The translations under genes and the position numbers were made by a program. From Rivibacter subsaxonicus (lineage in GTDB: Bacteria; Pseudomonadota; Gammaproteobacteria; Burkholderiales; Burkholderiaceae_C), in NCBI RefSeq assembly GCF_004217215.1, contig NZ_SHKP01000004.1:838829-902828 (forward strand): a stretch of DNA of 64,000 nt, read 5' to 3'. Position 1 is the first letter of the stretch, and every line of letters starts with the position of its first letter. Of this stretch, positions 27,141 through 37,258 are shown piece by piece. The notes under the pieces were generated by a model that saw nothing but the letters and a program-made list of their open reading frames with translations, did no database searches and had not been told where the DNA came from.

Positions 27141-27536
27141 ATGAGCCAGTGGCGCAAACCGACCCCCGACACCGTCTACACCCCCGAGGAAGTCGAGGCC
27201 CGCCTCGCCGCCGAGTTGCCGGGCTGGCGCTACGAGGACGGCTGGATCCGTCGCAAGTACAAGACCGCGGGCTGGAAGAGCACGCTGATGGTGGTCAACA
27301 CCGTCGGCCACCTGGCCGAGGCGGCCTGGCACCACCCCGACCTGACGGTCAGCTACGCCTTCGTTACCGTCAAGCTGGTGAACCACGCCGCGAAGGGCGT
27401 GACCGACAAGGACTTCGCGCTGGCCGCCAAGATCGACGAGGTGTTGATGTGGCAGCCGGGCAAGGAAGACGGCTCGCCGCTGGAGGGCACGCCCAACGAT
27501 GACCCGCGCTTCAAGTACCTCAAGTACGAGGACTGA
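27141..27536 (+). CDS. 4a-hydroxytetrahydrobiopterin dehydratase (PCD/DCoH family)
   Basis: 131 aa. Family motif visible: AWHHPDLTVSYAFVTVKL followed by VNHAAKGVTDKDFALAAKID, including the histidines that act in dehydration. It regenerates quinonoid dihydropterin for aromatic hydroxylases such as phenylalanine hydroxylase, or assists a Mo-cofactor-type pathway. The C-terminal tail of about 25 residues is longer than in the minimal enzyme. The ATG at 27141 follows GAGGAGACCGCG. No hydroxylase gene is adjacent. Confidence 0.92.
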   Translation: MSQWRKPTPDTVYTPEEVEARLAAELPGWRYEDGWIRRKYKTAGWKSTLMVVNTVGHLAEAAWHHPDLTVSYAFVTVKLVNHAAKGVTDKDFALAAKIDEVLMWQPGKEDGSPLEGTPNDDPRFKYLKYED

Positions 27537-27665
27537 GGAGGACGCCCGAGGGGTGCGCCCGCGCCTTGGGGATGGCGCCCGGTCGGCGTGAATTTCGTCA
27601 CGTCGCCGTGCTACGGTACGCGACGCCGTCCCGCCCCCGGGACCGACCTACAGGAGTCAGTCACG

Positions 27666-28175
27666 ATGAGCCTCATCAGTTTCTTCAAGGAAGCCGGCGA
27701 AAAGCTGTTCGGTAGCAAGGACACCGAAGCCGCCGCCAAGGCCGTGGCCGCCGCCCCCGACCCGGTCGCGGCGCAGGCCAAGATCGACGAATTGAACGCC
27801 GCCGCAGGCGCCGCGATCGAGAAGTACATCGGCACCCAGATGCTCAACGCCGACGGCCTGAGCGTCGCCTTCGACGGTGCCACCAGCACGGTCAGCGTCT
27901 CGGGCGTCGCGCCCGACCAGGCGACCAGGGAGAAGATCCTGCTGTGCTGCGGCAACGTCACCGGCGTGGCCGCGGTCAACGATATGATGACCGTGGCCGA
28001 AGCGGCCCCGGAGTCGCGCTTCCACCTGGTCGAGAAGGGCGACACCCTGAGCGCGGTGGCCAAGAAGGCCTACGGCAACGCCAATGCCTACATGAAGATC
28101 TTCGAGGCCAACAAGCCGATGCTGAGCCATCCGGACAAGATCTATCCGGGGCAGTTGCTGCGAATCCCGGACTGA
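27666..28175 (+). CDS. BON and LysM domain protein (Kbp/YgaU-like)
   Basis: 169 aa. Residues about 45-110 form a BON domain (LSVAFDGATSTVSVSGVAPD), residues 118-168 a LysM domain (FHLVEKGDTLSAVAKKAYGN to IYPGQLLRIPD). This is the layout of E. coli Kbp (YgaU), a cytoplasmic K+-binding protein linked to osmotic stress. There is no signal peptide, which agrees with that role rather than with peptidoglycan binding. Start ATG at 27666 after AGGAGTCAG. Confidence 0.9.
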   Translation: MSLISFFKEAGEKLFGSKDTEAAAKAVAAAPDPVAAQAKIDELNAAAGAAIEKYIGTQMLNADGLSVAFDGATSTVSVSGVAPDQATREKILLCCGNVTGVAAVNDMMTVAEAAPESRFHLVEKGDTLSAVAKKAYGNANAYMKIFEANKPMLSHPDKIYPGQLLRIPD

Positions 28176-28202
28176 GCGCGCCTGTCCTGACGAGCTGCCT
28201 GA

Positions 28203-28220
28203 ACCGCGGGAAACCGCGGT
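28203..28220 (+). terminator. Hairpin with GAAA tetraloop after the LysM gene
   Basis: ACCGCGG-GAAA-CCGCGGT: perfect 7-bp stem and GNRA loop, 28 nt after the stop codon. No T-run follows, so it may be a Rho-dependent or processing structure rather than a full intrinsic terminator. Confidence 0.45.
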
Positions 28221-28311
28221 CCGTGGCGGTGGCGAAAGGCGTTACGCTGGCCTCACAGAAGTACGACCGGGCCGCCGAAGCGGTTCTCCCTTGCCCGAGG
28301 TTTTCGAGCCG

Positions 28312-28863
28312 ATGCATTGCCCCTGCCTGAGCGCGCCACGGCGCCTGCCCCGACTTTGCGGCTTGCTGGCGGTGGCGCTCTGGCCGGCCGTCTCACGCGC
28401 CTCGCTGTTGCCGCCCGAGCTCGAGGAGAAGATGGCCGATTTTCTCGGCGTCGCGGTGCTGGTCATCGTGCCGGTGATCTTCATCGCGCTGTTCTGGATC
28501 GTGCATGTGATGCCGGAGAAGATCGCCGCCAAGAGGCATCACCCGCAGAAGGACGCGATTCATACCCTGTGCCTGCTGTCGCTGTTCTTCGGCGGCCTGC
28601 TGTGGCCGATCGCGTGGCTCTGGGCCTATACCAAGCCCGTCGGCTACAAGGCGGCCTACGGCACCGACAGGCACGAGGACTACTACCGTCAGGCCGGTGC
28701 GGCGCTCGGACCGGATGCGATCGTCGACGAGCACGTGGCCCAGCTCGGCGCCGAGCTCGACATGATGGCGGCCAAGGGGGCGCTGCCGACCGACCTCGAG
28801 AGCCTGCGGTCGCAGATCGCGCAGATGTCCGCGCGCCACGCCGACGCGGCCACGGGAGCCTGA
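28312..28863 (+). CDS. DUF3302 inner-membrane protein (YibI-like)
   Basis: 183 aa. An N-terminal signal-like segment is followed by two membrane helices: FLGVAVLVIVPVIFIALFWI and TLCLLSLFFGGLLWPIAWLW. A soluble tail rich in acidic residues ends the protein. The segment HVMPEKIAAKRHHPQKDAI between the helices is characteristic of DUF3302. In E. coli, yibI (DUF3302) precedes yibH (HlyD-like) exactly as here. ATG at 28312 was preferred over an in-frame TTG at 28291. First gene of a three-gene export operon; only 3 nt separate it from the next. Confidence 0.87.
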   Translation: MHCPCLSAPRRLPRLCGLLAVALWPAVSRASLLPPELEEKMADFLGVAVLVIVPVIFIALFWIVHVMPEKIAAKRHHPQKDAIHTLCLLSLFFGGLLWPIAWLWAYTKPVGYKAAYGTDRHEDYYRQAGAALGPDAIVDEHVAQLGAELDMMAAKGALPTDLESLRSQIAQMSARHADAATGA

Positions 28864-28866
28864 GCC

Positions 28867-30012
28867 ATGGAAGCGATCCTGCTCGCGATCTACGCCTTCT
28901 TCGTCTGGCTCATCTTCATCAAGTTCAAGCTGCTGCCGTGGAACATCACCTCGCAGGTGATCGTCGTCACCATCCCGATCGTCGGCATGACGGTCCTCAT
29001 CCTCACGCTCAACGTGGTGGCGCCCTCGTCGACCAAGCTGCGGGTCTACCGCTACCAGGTGCCGATCGTCTCGCAGGTCAGCGGGCGGGTGGTCGAGGTT
29101 GGCGTCGAGGAGGGCAACTTCGCCGTCAAGCGCGGCGACATGCTGTTTCGCATCGACGCGACGCCCTACGAGCTGACGCTCAACACGCTCAAGGCGCAAC
29201 TGGCCAACGCCGAGGGCGAGTCCAAGCGCCTCAATGAGCAGCTGCGCGGCGCGGTCAGCAGCACCGCGGCGGTGCGCGCCAACGTCGATCTGGCGCGCAA
29301 GCGGGTGCTGCAGTACCGCGATCTGGCAGCCAGCGGCGCCGGCAACAAGTTCGACCTCGAGCAGGCCGAGGCCAAGCTGCGCGAACTCGAGAGCCAGTTG
29401 GCAGCGGCGGTCGCCAACCAGGCCCAGGTCCAGGCCCAATTGGGGGCGGTGGTCGGTGGCGACGTCGCCTCGGTCGCCAAGATCAAGTCCGACATCGCGC
29501 TCGCCCAGTGGCAGATCGAGCAGACCGTGACCCGTTCGCCCTGCGACTGCACGGTCGTCAACCTGCAGTTGCGGCCGGGCGTGTTCGTCACCGCGATGCC
29601 GTTCAACAACGTCATGACGCTGGTCGAGCGCAGCGGACAGGTGCTGGCGGTCTTTGGCCAGAACGAACTGCGTGCCGTCAAGCCCGGCGACGCCGCCGAG
29701 TTCGCGGTACCGACCCATCCGGGGCGAATCTTCAAGGCCAAGGTCGACTCGGTGGTGTGGGACTACAGCATCGCGCAGTCGCGCGTCGACGCCACCGGCC
29801 AGATGCCGATGGCGGCGGCGCTGCAGGCGGGGCCGAGCGGCTTCACGGTCAAGTTCAACCTGGCCGACGGCACCGAAGAAGAGGTGCTGGCCGCCGGCGT
29901 TTCGGGCGACGTGGCGATCTATACCGAGCACGTGACGATGATTCACATCATCCGCAAGGTCATCCTGCGCGTCGGCTCGAACCTCAACTACGTCATTCCG
30001 AAGCTGCACTGA
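28867..30012 (+). CDS. HlyD-family membrane-fusion protein (YibH-like)
   Basis: 381 aa. One N-terminal membrane helix (LAIYAFFVWLIFIKFKLLPW plus a second hydrophobic patch), a biotinyl-lipoyl half-domain (IVSQVSGRVVEVGVEEG), a long coiled coil (about 110-205) and the second half-domain with DCTVVNLQLRPGVFVTAM. It would span the periplasm between an inner-membrane partner and the outer-membrane factor encoded next. No ABC, RND or MFS pump gene is in the operon, so the DUF3302 protein is the only inner-membrane partner visible. The stop overlaps the next start by 1 nt. Confidence 0.9.
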   Translation: MEAILLAIYAFFVWLIFIKFKLLPWNITSQVIVVTIPIVGMTVLILTLNVVAPSSTKLRVYRYQVPIVSQVSGRVVEVGVEEGNFAVKRGDMLFRIDATPYELTLNTLKAQLANAEGESKRLNEQLRGAVSSTAAVRANVDLARKRVLQYRDLAASGAGNKFDLEQAEAKLRELESQLAAAVANQAQVQAQLGAVVGGDVASVAKIKSDIALAQWQIEQTVTRSPCDCTVVNLQLRPGVFVTAMPFNNVMTLVERSGQVLAVFGQNELRAVKPGDAAEFAVPTHPGRIFKAKVDSVVWDYSIAQSRVDATGQMPMAAALQAGPSGFTVKFNLADGTEEEVLAAGVSGDVAIYTEHVTMIHIIRKVILRVGSNLNYVIPKLH

Positions 30013-31379
30013 TGCGCACGACGTTCTCGCCGTTGCTCGCGTTGCTGCTGATCGGCTGTGCGCTGCCGACGCCGCCCGACCGCGCCGAGTTGCAGCAACA
30101 GGCGCTGCCGCATGCTGTGGTGCCACCGGCCTGGGTCGGGCCTGCCGCTGCCGGCTCGGTGGCGCCGGGTTGGGTCGGGTTGTTCCAGGACCAACAGCTC
30201 GACGCACTGGTGACCGAGGCCCTGCAGTACAACGTCGATCTCGGTATCTCGGTGGCACGTGTCGACCAGGCCGCAGCGTACGCGCGCGCTGCCGGCGCGG
30301 CCCTGTTACCGCAGGTCAATGCGCTGGCCCGTGGCGGCGGCGAGATGAGCGGCGACAACTCCGGGCTCACCGGCTGGGCGTTGACCGCGAGCTGGGAACT
30401 CGACCTCTGGGGCCGGGTACGGGCCAGCCGCGAGAGTGCGTCGCAGCAGTTCGCAGCCACCGAGATCGATCTCGAGGCAGCCCGGCTGTCGATCGCCGCC
30501 GCCGTGGCACGTGGCTGGTTCACGGCGACCGAGGCACGCATGCGCGAGCAGTTGGCACGCGAGACGGTCGCGGCCCATGAACGCCTGCTGCAACTGGCCG
30601 CCGATCGCCAGCGCGTCGGCCTCGGTGACGAACTCGACGTCGCGCAGGGCACGGCCGCGTTGCAGGGCGCGCGCGACCAGCAACGGCAGGCGCGGCTCGC
30701 GATCGATCAATCGCGGCGCGCGCTCGAACTGCTGCTCGGCCGCTATCCGGCCACCGAACTGCAGACCGCGCAGCGCTTTGCACCGTTGGCGCTCGACGTT
30801 CCGGCCGGGTTGCCGTCGGAGTTGCTAGAGCGCCGCCCCGACGTGCTCGCCGCCGAGCGTCGGGTGGCGGCAGCCTTCAACCGTGTCACCGAGGCCAAGG
30901 CGGCTCGGCTGCCGCGGCTGTCGCTGACGGCCGGTGTCAACTCGGTCTCTAGTGATCTGTTCATTCTCAAGGACCGCGACAACCCGGTCTGGAGCGCCGG
31001 CGCATCGCTGATGGCGCCGCTGTTCACCGGTGGCGCGCTCAAGGAGCAGGTCGAGGTGCGCAATGCCGAGCAGCGCGAGGCGGTGGCCCGCTACGCGAGC
31101 ACGGCGCAGCGGGCCTTCGGCGAGGTCGAGGAATCACTGTCCTCGGGCATCGCGCTCGGCGAGCGCCAGACGCTGCTGAAGGCCCAGATCGACGCCAACG
31201 AACGCGCGGTGCGCCTCAGCGAGGAGCGCTACCGCGTCGGCAGCGCCGACCTGCGCGGTGTGCTCAACCAACGGCTGGCGCTCTACGGCACCCAGCAGCA
31301 GATGCTGCGCGTGCAGGGCGCACAGCGCATCGAGCGGGTCAATCTGCTGGTGGCGCTGGGCGGCGCACCGGACGCCTGA
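30012..31379 (+). CDS. NodT-type outer-membrane factor lipoprotein (TolC superfamily)
   Basis: 455 aa, two OEP repeats. Lipobox LLLIGC with Cys16. Family features: GWVGLFQDQQLDALVTEALQ, WELDLWGRVRASRESA, and the NodT hallmark LLERRPDVLAAERRVAAAF followed by RLPRLSLTAG. It forms the outer-membrane channel of the export system with the HlyD protein encoded upstream. Substrate unknown. Confidence 0.93.
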   Translation: MRTTFSPLLALLLIGCALPTPPDRAELQQQALPHAVVPPAWVGPAAAGSVAPGWVGLFQDQQLDALVTEALQYNVDLGISVARVDQAAAYARAAGAALLPQVNALARGGGEMSGDNSGLTGWALTASWELDLWGRVRASRESASQQFAATEIDLEAARLSIAAAVARGWFTATEARMREQLARETVAAHERLLQLAADRQRVGLGDELDVAQGTAALQGARDQQRQARLAIDQSRRALELLLGRYPATELQTAQRFAPLALDVPAGLPSELLERRPDVLAAERRVAAAFNRVTEAKAARLPRLSLTAGVNSVSSDLFILKDRDNPVWSAGASLMAPLFTGGALKEQVEVRNAEQREAVARYASTAQRAFGEVEESLSSGIALGERQTLLKAQIDANERAVRLSEERYRVGSADLRGVLNQRLALYGTQQQMLRVQGAQRIERVNLLVALGGAPDA

Positions 31380-31424
31380 GCGGCGCGACCTCGAGCCATG
31401 CCGCGGCCATGAGGCCGGGTCCGC

Positions 31425-32357
31425 TCAGGGCTTCGTCGCGTGCCAGTTCTTGTCGGGATCGAAACGCTTGATCGAGGCGGCTGCCTCGCTCGTCTTCGGC
31501 CCGAGGTCGCGCTCGAAGAGCTGGCCGTCCTGATTGACCATGAAGCTCATCACGCCGGTCTTGCCGTAGCTCACCGGCCAGGCCAGCAGCGCGTAGCCGT
31601 TGCTCATGCGCTTGCCGATCAGGTAGCTGCGCGCGCCGCCCTTGGCGTTCGATCCCTGACCGTTGAGGATCTTGAAGCGGTAGCCGTGATAGCCCTCGCC
31701 CGGTCGTGACGGCGCGAAGGCCTCGCCCATCGGGCTCTCGTCGTCCAGGCTCGTGCTCCAGATCAGGCCGTCGCGCTGGCCCGGGCTGCTGACCAACTTC
31801 TGGGCGTACTCGAGCATGCCGTCGCCGTTGCGGTCGGCCTGCGCGTACTCGCGCTGCGCGTCGATGTAGGCCAGTGCGGCCTGCATCGCCGACAACTCGT
31901 TGCTGCCGATCGTGCGGGCAACGATCGCCTCGCGACCGCCGCGCGGGTCGAAGCGCCACTGGCCGTCCTTTCCCTGCACCAACGGGATCGGCAGCGGCCA
32001 GGCGTCGGCGCCCACCACCAGTTCGCCGCGGCCGCCGGTGACGTTGACCGTGCGCGTCTGGCGCGCCTTGTCGAGGAAGATCTCGCGGTCGTCGGCACTG
32101 ACGCCTTCGGGCGGCATCAGCTGGCGCCAGTCCTTGCCGAGCAAGCGTGGCATCGCGACCTGATCGCGCGTGGCCACCGCCTCGATCAGGGCGTCGGCGG
32201 CTTGCTCGGGTGTGGCAAACGGCACCTGGGCAGCGGCACCCAGCGGCAGGCCGAGCGCGAGCGCCAGCGCCAGCGCGCCGACGGATCGAGCCTGCTGCCG
32301 CAGGCCCGATCCCGAGCCGCCGATGGCTGAGGTGCGGGCAATGTTTTTCGAGTTCAT
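31425..32357 (-). CDS. DUF2950 secreted protein
   Basis: 310 aa with a signal peptide (cleavage near GAAAQVPF). DUF2950 features: FATPEQAADALIEAVATRD at the mature N-terminus, YIDAQREYAQADRNGDGMLEYAQK in the middle, GYHGYRFKILNGQG and TGVMSFMVNQDGQLFERDLG near the end. Function unknown. It follows the DUF3300 gene on the same strand with a 15-nt gap; these two families are frequent neighbours, so they probably work together in the periplasm. Confidence 0.9.
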   Translation of the reverse strand: MNSKNIARTSAIGGSGSGLRQQARSVGALALALALGLPLGAAAQVPFATPEQAADALIEAVATRDQVAMPRLLGKDWRQLMPPEGVSADDREIFLDKARQTRTVNVTGGRGELVVGADAWPLPIPLVQGKDGQWRFDPRGGREAIVARTIGSNELSAMQAALAYIDAQREYAQADRNGDGMLEYAQKLVSSPGQRDGLIWSTSLDDESPMGEAFAPSRPGEGYHGYRFKILNGQGSNAKGGARSYLIGKRMSNGYALLAWPVSYGKTGVMSFMVNQDGQLFERDLGPKTSEAAASIKRFDPDKNWHATKP

Positions 32358-32372
32358 GGGCTGCTCCTGCGC

Positions 32373-33728
32373 TCAACGACGGCGGCCACCGCCACCGCCG
32401 CCGGCGCGCGCGCCGCCGGCAGCTCGGCCGGCACCACTGTGCTGGCTCATCGACTGACGACTGGCCTGGCCGCGGTCGGCGCTGGCGCGTGCCGCTCCGC
32501 CGCTGTGGGCGCCGGCCAACGCGTTGTCGCGGGCACCGCCACTGCCCGAGGACGCGCGGTTGGTGGCACCGCGGTCGGCCGCGCCGCCCGCCGCCGCGTT
32601 CGACGGCCGGTTCTGACCCGCGCCGGCCCGGTCGCCCGCACCACCGCCGGCCCCGCCGCGGTCACTGTCGCGTACCGCGGCTGTCGCCTTGTCGCGATCG
32701 GCGCCCTGCAGCTTCTCGCGGCCGGCGGCCGGGTCGGCGCCACGCTCCGCCAGCGTATTGGCTGCCCTGTCGCGCTCGGCATCACGACCATCCTTGCCGC
32801 GGTAGGCCTCGCGGTCCTTGGCGCCATCGAGCTGCTTCTTGCCGTACTGCTCGCGGCTCTTGTTGTCGCGGTATGGCACGTCACCTCGGCGATCGGCGTT
32901 GTGCTCGAACTTGGTGTTGTTGGCATTGATCTGGCGGTTGCTGTTGATGTTGTTGTACTTGTTGACGTTGATGTTGACGTCGCCGCCGCCCCAGTTGCAG
33001 CCGCCCCAGAGGCCGTTGGCGATCCCGACCACCGCCGCGCCCCAGATCACGCCGCCGACGAAGGCCGCTCCCGGGTAGTAGTAGGCCGGCGGCGGCCAGT
33101 AGTAGGGCGGATACGAGGGGTAGGCCCAGGTGCCGTAGACCGTCGGTTGATAGACCGGCACGTAGACCGACTGCGGCTGCGCCGGCTCGATCACGATGAC
33201 CTGCTTGCTCTCCGCGGTCTGGGTGCTGACCTTCTGCTGCTCGTTGCTCTTGAGGTTGCCGGCCTGCTCGGCCTTCTTGCGCAGCACCTGGACCCGGTCC
33301 ATGACGCGGCTGGGGTCGGCGAGGAAGGCATCGCCGAGACGCTGCACGTCATCGGGCTTGTCGTTCATCATCGCCAGCACCTGCGGGAATGCCACCAGCG
33401 ACTGCACCGCCGGCTCCCAGGGCTGGTTCTCCACCTGCTTGACCGCCGCATCGCCCTTGGCGTCGGGGTGCGCCTTCGACCAGGCCGCAGCCGCCTTGAC
33501 GTCGGCCGGGTAGGTGGTGGCCATCAGCACCTGGGCGAGCAACGAGTCCGGATAGAGCGCGATCGGCGCCAGCATCTGGTCGAGTTCCTCGTCCTTGAAG
33601 GTGGCGTCCTGGGCGTGTGCCGCAGACAGGGCGCCGCCCAGGAGCATCAGCCCAATGACGAGCAGTCTCCAGGCCGATCCGATTCGGCTGGCGTCGCGTG
33701 GCACTTGGTGGTGGGCCTGTCGCATCAT
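32373..33728 (-). CDS. DUF3300 secreted protein with low-complexity tail
   Basis: 451 aa. Signal peptide (cleavage near SAAHAQDA), then the DUF3300 domain (about 45-190): LDQMLAPIALYPDSLLAQVL, PWEPAVQSLVAFPQVL and PQSVYVPVYQPTVYGTW. A Trp/Tyr/Pro-rich hydrophobic stretch follows (YPPYYWPPPAYYYPGAAF), then an Asn-rich and finally a Gly/Ala/Arg/Asp-rich disordered tail of about 180 residues. The ATG at 33728 has GAGGT upstream; a second ATG follows directly. Function unknown. Confidence 0.88.
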   Translation of the reverse strand: MMRQAHHQVPRDASRIGSAWRLLVIGLMLLGGALSAAHAQDATFKDEELDQMLAPIALYPDSLLAQVLMATTYPADVKAAAAWSKAHPDAKGDAAVKQVENQPWEPAVQSLVAFPQVLAMMNDKPDDVQRLGDAFLADPSRVMDRVQVLRKKAEQAGNLKSNEQQKVSTQTAESKQVIVIEPAQPQSVYVPVYQPTVYGTWAYPSYPPYYWPPPAYYYPGAAFVGGVIWGAAVVGIANGLWGGCNWGGGDVNINVNKYNNINSNRQINANNTKFEHNADRRGDVPYRDNKSREQYGKKQLDGAKDREAYRGKDGRDAERDRAANTLAERGADPAAGREKLQGADRDKATAAVRDSDRGGAGGGAGDRAGAGQNRPSNAAAGGAADRGATNRASSGSGGARDNALAGAHSGGAARASADRGQASRQSMSQHSGAGRAAGGARAGGGGGGRRR

Positions 33729-34034
33729 CGTGGACCTCGGTTTCCGGACGCGCCAAGCGCCCTGCCGCGGCCACAAGCCGGCCACAGGTGGTCACGGTAG
33801 CGTCAGATCGCGCCGGCGGCAACCACCGAGGCTGCCGGGGTCAGCGGCACGGCCGCTGGTGCAGGTCGACTCCCGTCACGACGACGCGCCTGCCACGCAC
33901 CAGCCGCATCGCGTCGAGTCCAGACCGGGCCGCCTGCGGCACGCCCGAGCTCGATGAGAAGGGCTGCACCTATTGGTGCGGGGGCAGCGACTGCAAGGAA
34001 GACCAGATCCGCAAGGTGCAGCGCCGAAGTCGCC
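33729..34034. other. Gap with no confident gene
   Basis: About 306 bp between the start of the DUF3300 gene and the stop of argG, on the same strand. A plus-strand frame here carries a short cysteine-containing segment (DEKGCTYWCGGSDCKEDQI, from about 33953) but runs on antisense into argG and has no convincing start. It could be the remnant of a small secreted protein. No terminator with a T-run was found. Confidence 0.35.
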
Positions 34035-35492
<1,458 letters not shown>

Positions 35493-35583
35493 CTACAGTC
35501 GCGCCTGCCCGGCGGGCCTGCCCCGGCGGGCGCGGATCGCTCATGGTCCGCCAACGACAACGATCTTCGAGGGAGACTCTTCA

Positions 35584-36573
35584 GTGCACGTCAATCGCTA
35601 CCTGCTCGGCCGGGCCGGGTTTGCTGCCGCTTGCGCGGCCCTGCTGTCGGCCTGCGCGCCGGCACACTACATCGTCAAGACGCCAGAGCCCTCGGGCCAG
35701 CGCTATGAAACCAGCGTCCAGGCGGCGCCGCCAAAGACCGAGTTGGCGCTGGCCGACCAGCGTCCGCCCAGCGATCGCGTCTTTTCCGCCGGCACGCTGC
35801 CAGCCGGCCTGAACACCGCCAGCGGTGCGATCGACCCGCCGGCCTACCTCGCGACGGCGCTGCAGCAGGAACTGGCTTCGCGCGGCCTGCCGGTCACGGT
35901 CGCCGCCGGCGCCACCGGCCAGCCACGGCTCGAACTGCGCACCTTCAAGATCCAGAACCACCGCAGCAACGGCTTTGCGCCCTTCGTGACCCTGACCTAC
36001 CTGAGCGCCGACCTCGACACGCCGGCCGGCCGCAAGCGGGTGGCGGCCTTCGTCAAGCGCGGCAAGGTGCCGGTGATGAGCTTCGACGAGGTCATCGAGC
36101 CGACGCTGAACCAGCCGCTGTCGATCGCGGTCAAGGAGATCGCCAGCAAGGTCGCCAACGAGCTCTACGGCTATCGCGCCAGCGATGCGAAGGTCGACGC
36201 GCTGATCGCGCGCATCGGCGCCAAGCGTGATGCCGACACCTGGCTCGACGTCTACGCGCTCGGCTTTGCCAACAACCCGCGCTCGGTCGACACCCTGGTG
36301 CGCCTGGTCTCCGACGCCGACGAGAACGTGCGGCTGGCGGCGATCTCCTCGCTCGGCACGCTGCGCGCGAACGCCCAGCTCGAGATGCTGAAGTCGCTGT
36401 CGCAGAACAAGACTGCGGTCTGGGCCGATCGCGGCATGGCGCTCAAGTCGATCGGCGACCTCGGCAGCGACGAGGCGCGCGCCTTCCTGGCGGCCGAGGC
36501 CAAGCGCTGGGAAGGCCAGGGCTCGGGCAAAGAGGCGGCCTGGAACCTGCAGATCATCGGCCTCTACCGCTGA
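35584..36573 (+). CDS. Lipoprotein with HEAT-like repeats
   Basis: 329 aa lipoprotein (lipobox AALLSAC, Cys24). The first 200 residues look like a mixed alpha/beta periplasmic domain with LRTFKIQNHRSNGFAPFVTL. The C-terminal 120 residues read as HEAT/PBS-like helical repeats (NPRSVDTLVRLVSDADENVR, LAAISSLGTLRANAQLEML). GTG start at 35584 is supported by GAGGGAG about 9 nt upstream and by the signal peptide that follows. No close functional assignment. Confidence 0.8.
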   Translation: MHVNRYLLGRAGFAAACAALLSACAPAHYIVKTPEPSGQRYETSVQAAPPKTELALADQRPPSDRVFSAGTLPAGLNTASGAIDPPAYLATALQQELASRGLPVTVAAGATGQPRLELRTFKIQNHRSNGFAPFVTLTYLSADLDTPAGRKRVAAFVKRGKVPVMSFDEVIEPTLNQPLSIAVKEIASKVANELYGYRASDAKVDALIARIGAKRDADTWLDVYALGFANNPRSVDTLVRLVSDADENVRLAAISSLGTLRANAQLEMLKSLSQNKTAVWADRGMALKSIGDLGSDEARAFLAAEAKRWEGQGSGKEAAWNLQIIGLYR

Positions 36574-36716
36574 GCTCGTGGCGGCGTGAGGGCTCGAGCC
36601 TTCATGCTGCCAATGCCACCAGCATCGGCCCCCTGCATCGGGCGCATCGCCCAGCGACGATGCTGGCCCGGCGCAAAGGGCGTGCGAGCCCGTGGGTGGC
36701 GAAGGACGCGTCGCGG

Positions 36717-37205
36717 TCAGCGCGATGCGGCAGGCGGGACCGGCGCCGGGCTCGCCTGCAGCTGCAGCCACCGGCCCAGCATCAGTCCCAGGATCGCATG
36801 CCATGGCAGCAGCCAGAACGCGACCGGGTAGAGCCGAAAGAAGAACAGCAGGTTCAGCAGCGGCCGCCACAGCAGCACCGACAGCGCCACCGCCAGCGCG
36901 AGGTTGATCAGCCAGAAGCGCAGCGCAAAGCGCCACGCGCCGATCGGCGCTGCGCGTTCGAGTTGCGCGCGCAGGCTGCGCCGCTGCAGCCACCACGACG
37001 GCAGGTTCAGCAGGGCCGCCGCGGCCGCCAGCAACTGCACTGCCTGCCAGAACGGGGCGCCGAGGTTGTGCTTGCCCGGCTGGCTCCAGAGCCAGGCCAC
37101 GGCCAGCAGGCACGCCAGGCACAGCGGCAAGCCCCATCGCAGGTAGCGTCGGTCGAAGTCGCGCAGCAAGGCTGCGGTCGGGTCGGCGACGGGCGAGGGA
37201 TTCAT
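36717..37205 (-). CDS. Hypothetical inner-membrane protein
   Basis: 162 aa with four hydrophobic segments: WGLPLCLACLLAVAWLW, WQAVQLLAAAAALLNLPSWW, WLINLALAVALSVLLW and FWLLPWHAILGLMLGRWL. The N-terminal cytoplasmic 20 residues include FDRRYLRWG. Not recognised as a named family. The ATG at 37205 is preferred over an in-frame GTG at 37211. Divergent from the META-domain lipoprotein, with 53 nt between starts. Confidence 0.7.
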   Translation of the reverse strand: MNPSPVADPTAALLRDFDRRYLRWGLPLCLACLLAVAWLWSQPGKHNLGAPFWQAVQLLAAAAALLNLPSWWLQRRSLRAQLERAAPIGAWRFALRFWLINLALAVALSVLLWRPLLNLLFFFRLYPVAFWLLPWHAILGLMLGRWLQLQASPAPVPPAASR

Positions 37206-37258
37206 CGGCACGGACGGGTGGCTTGCCCGGGTTGCGGCGGCCCGCTTATTCTCGGCCC

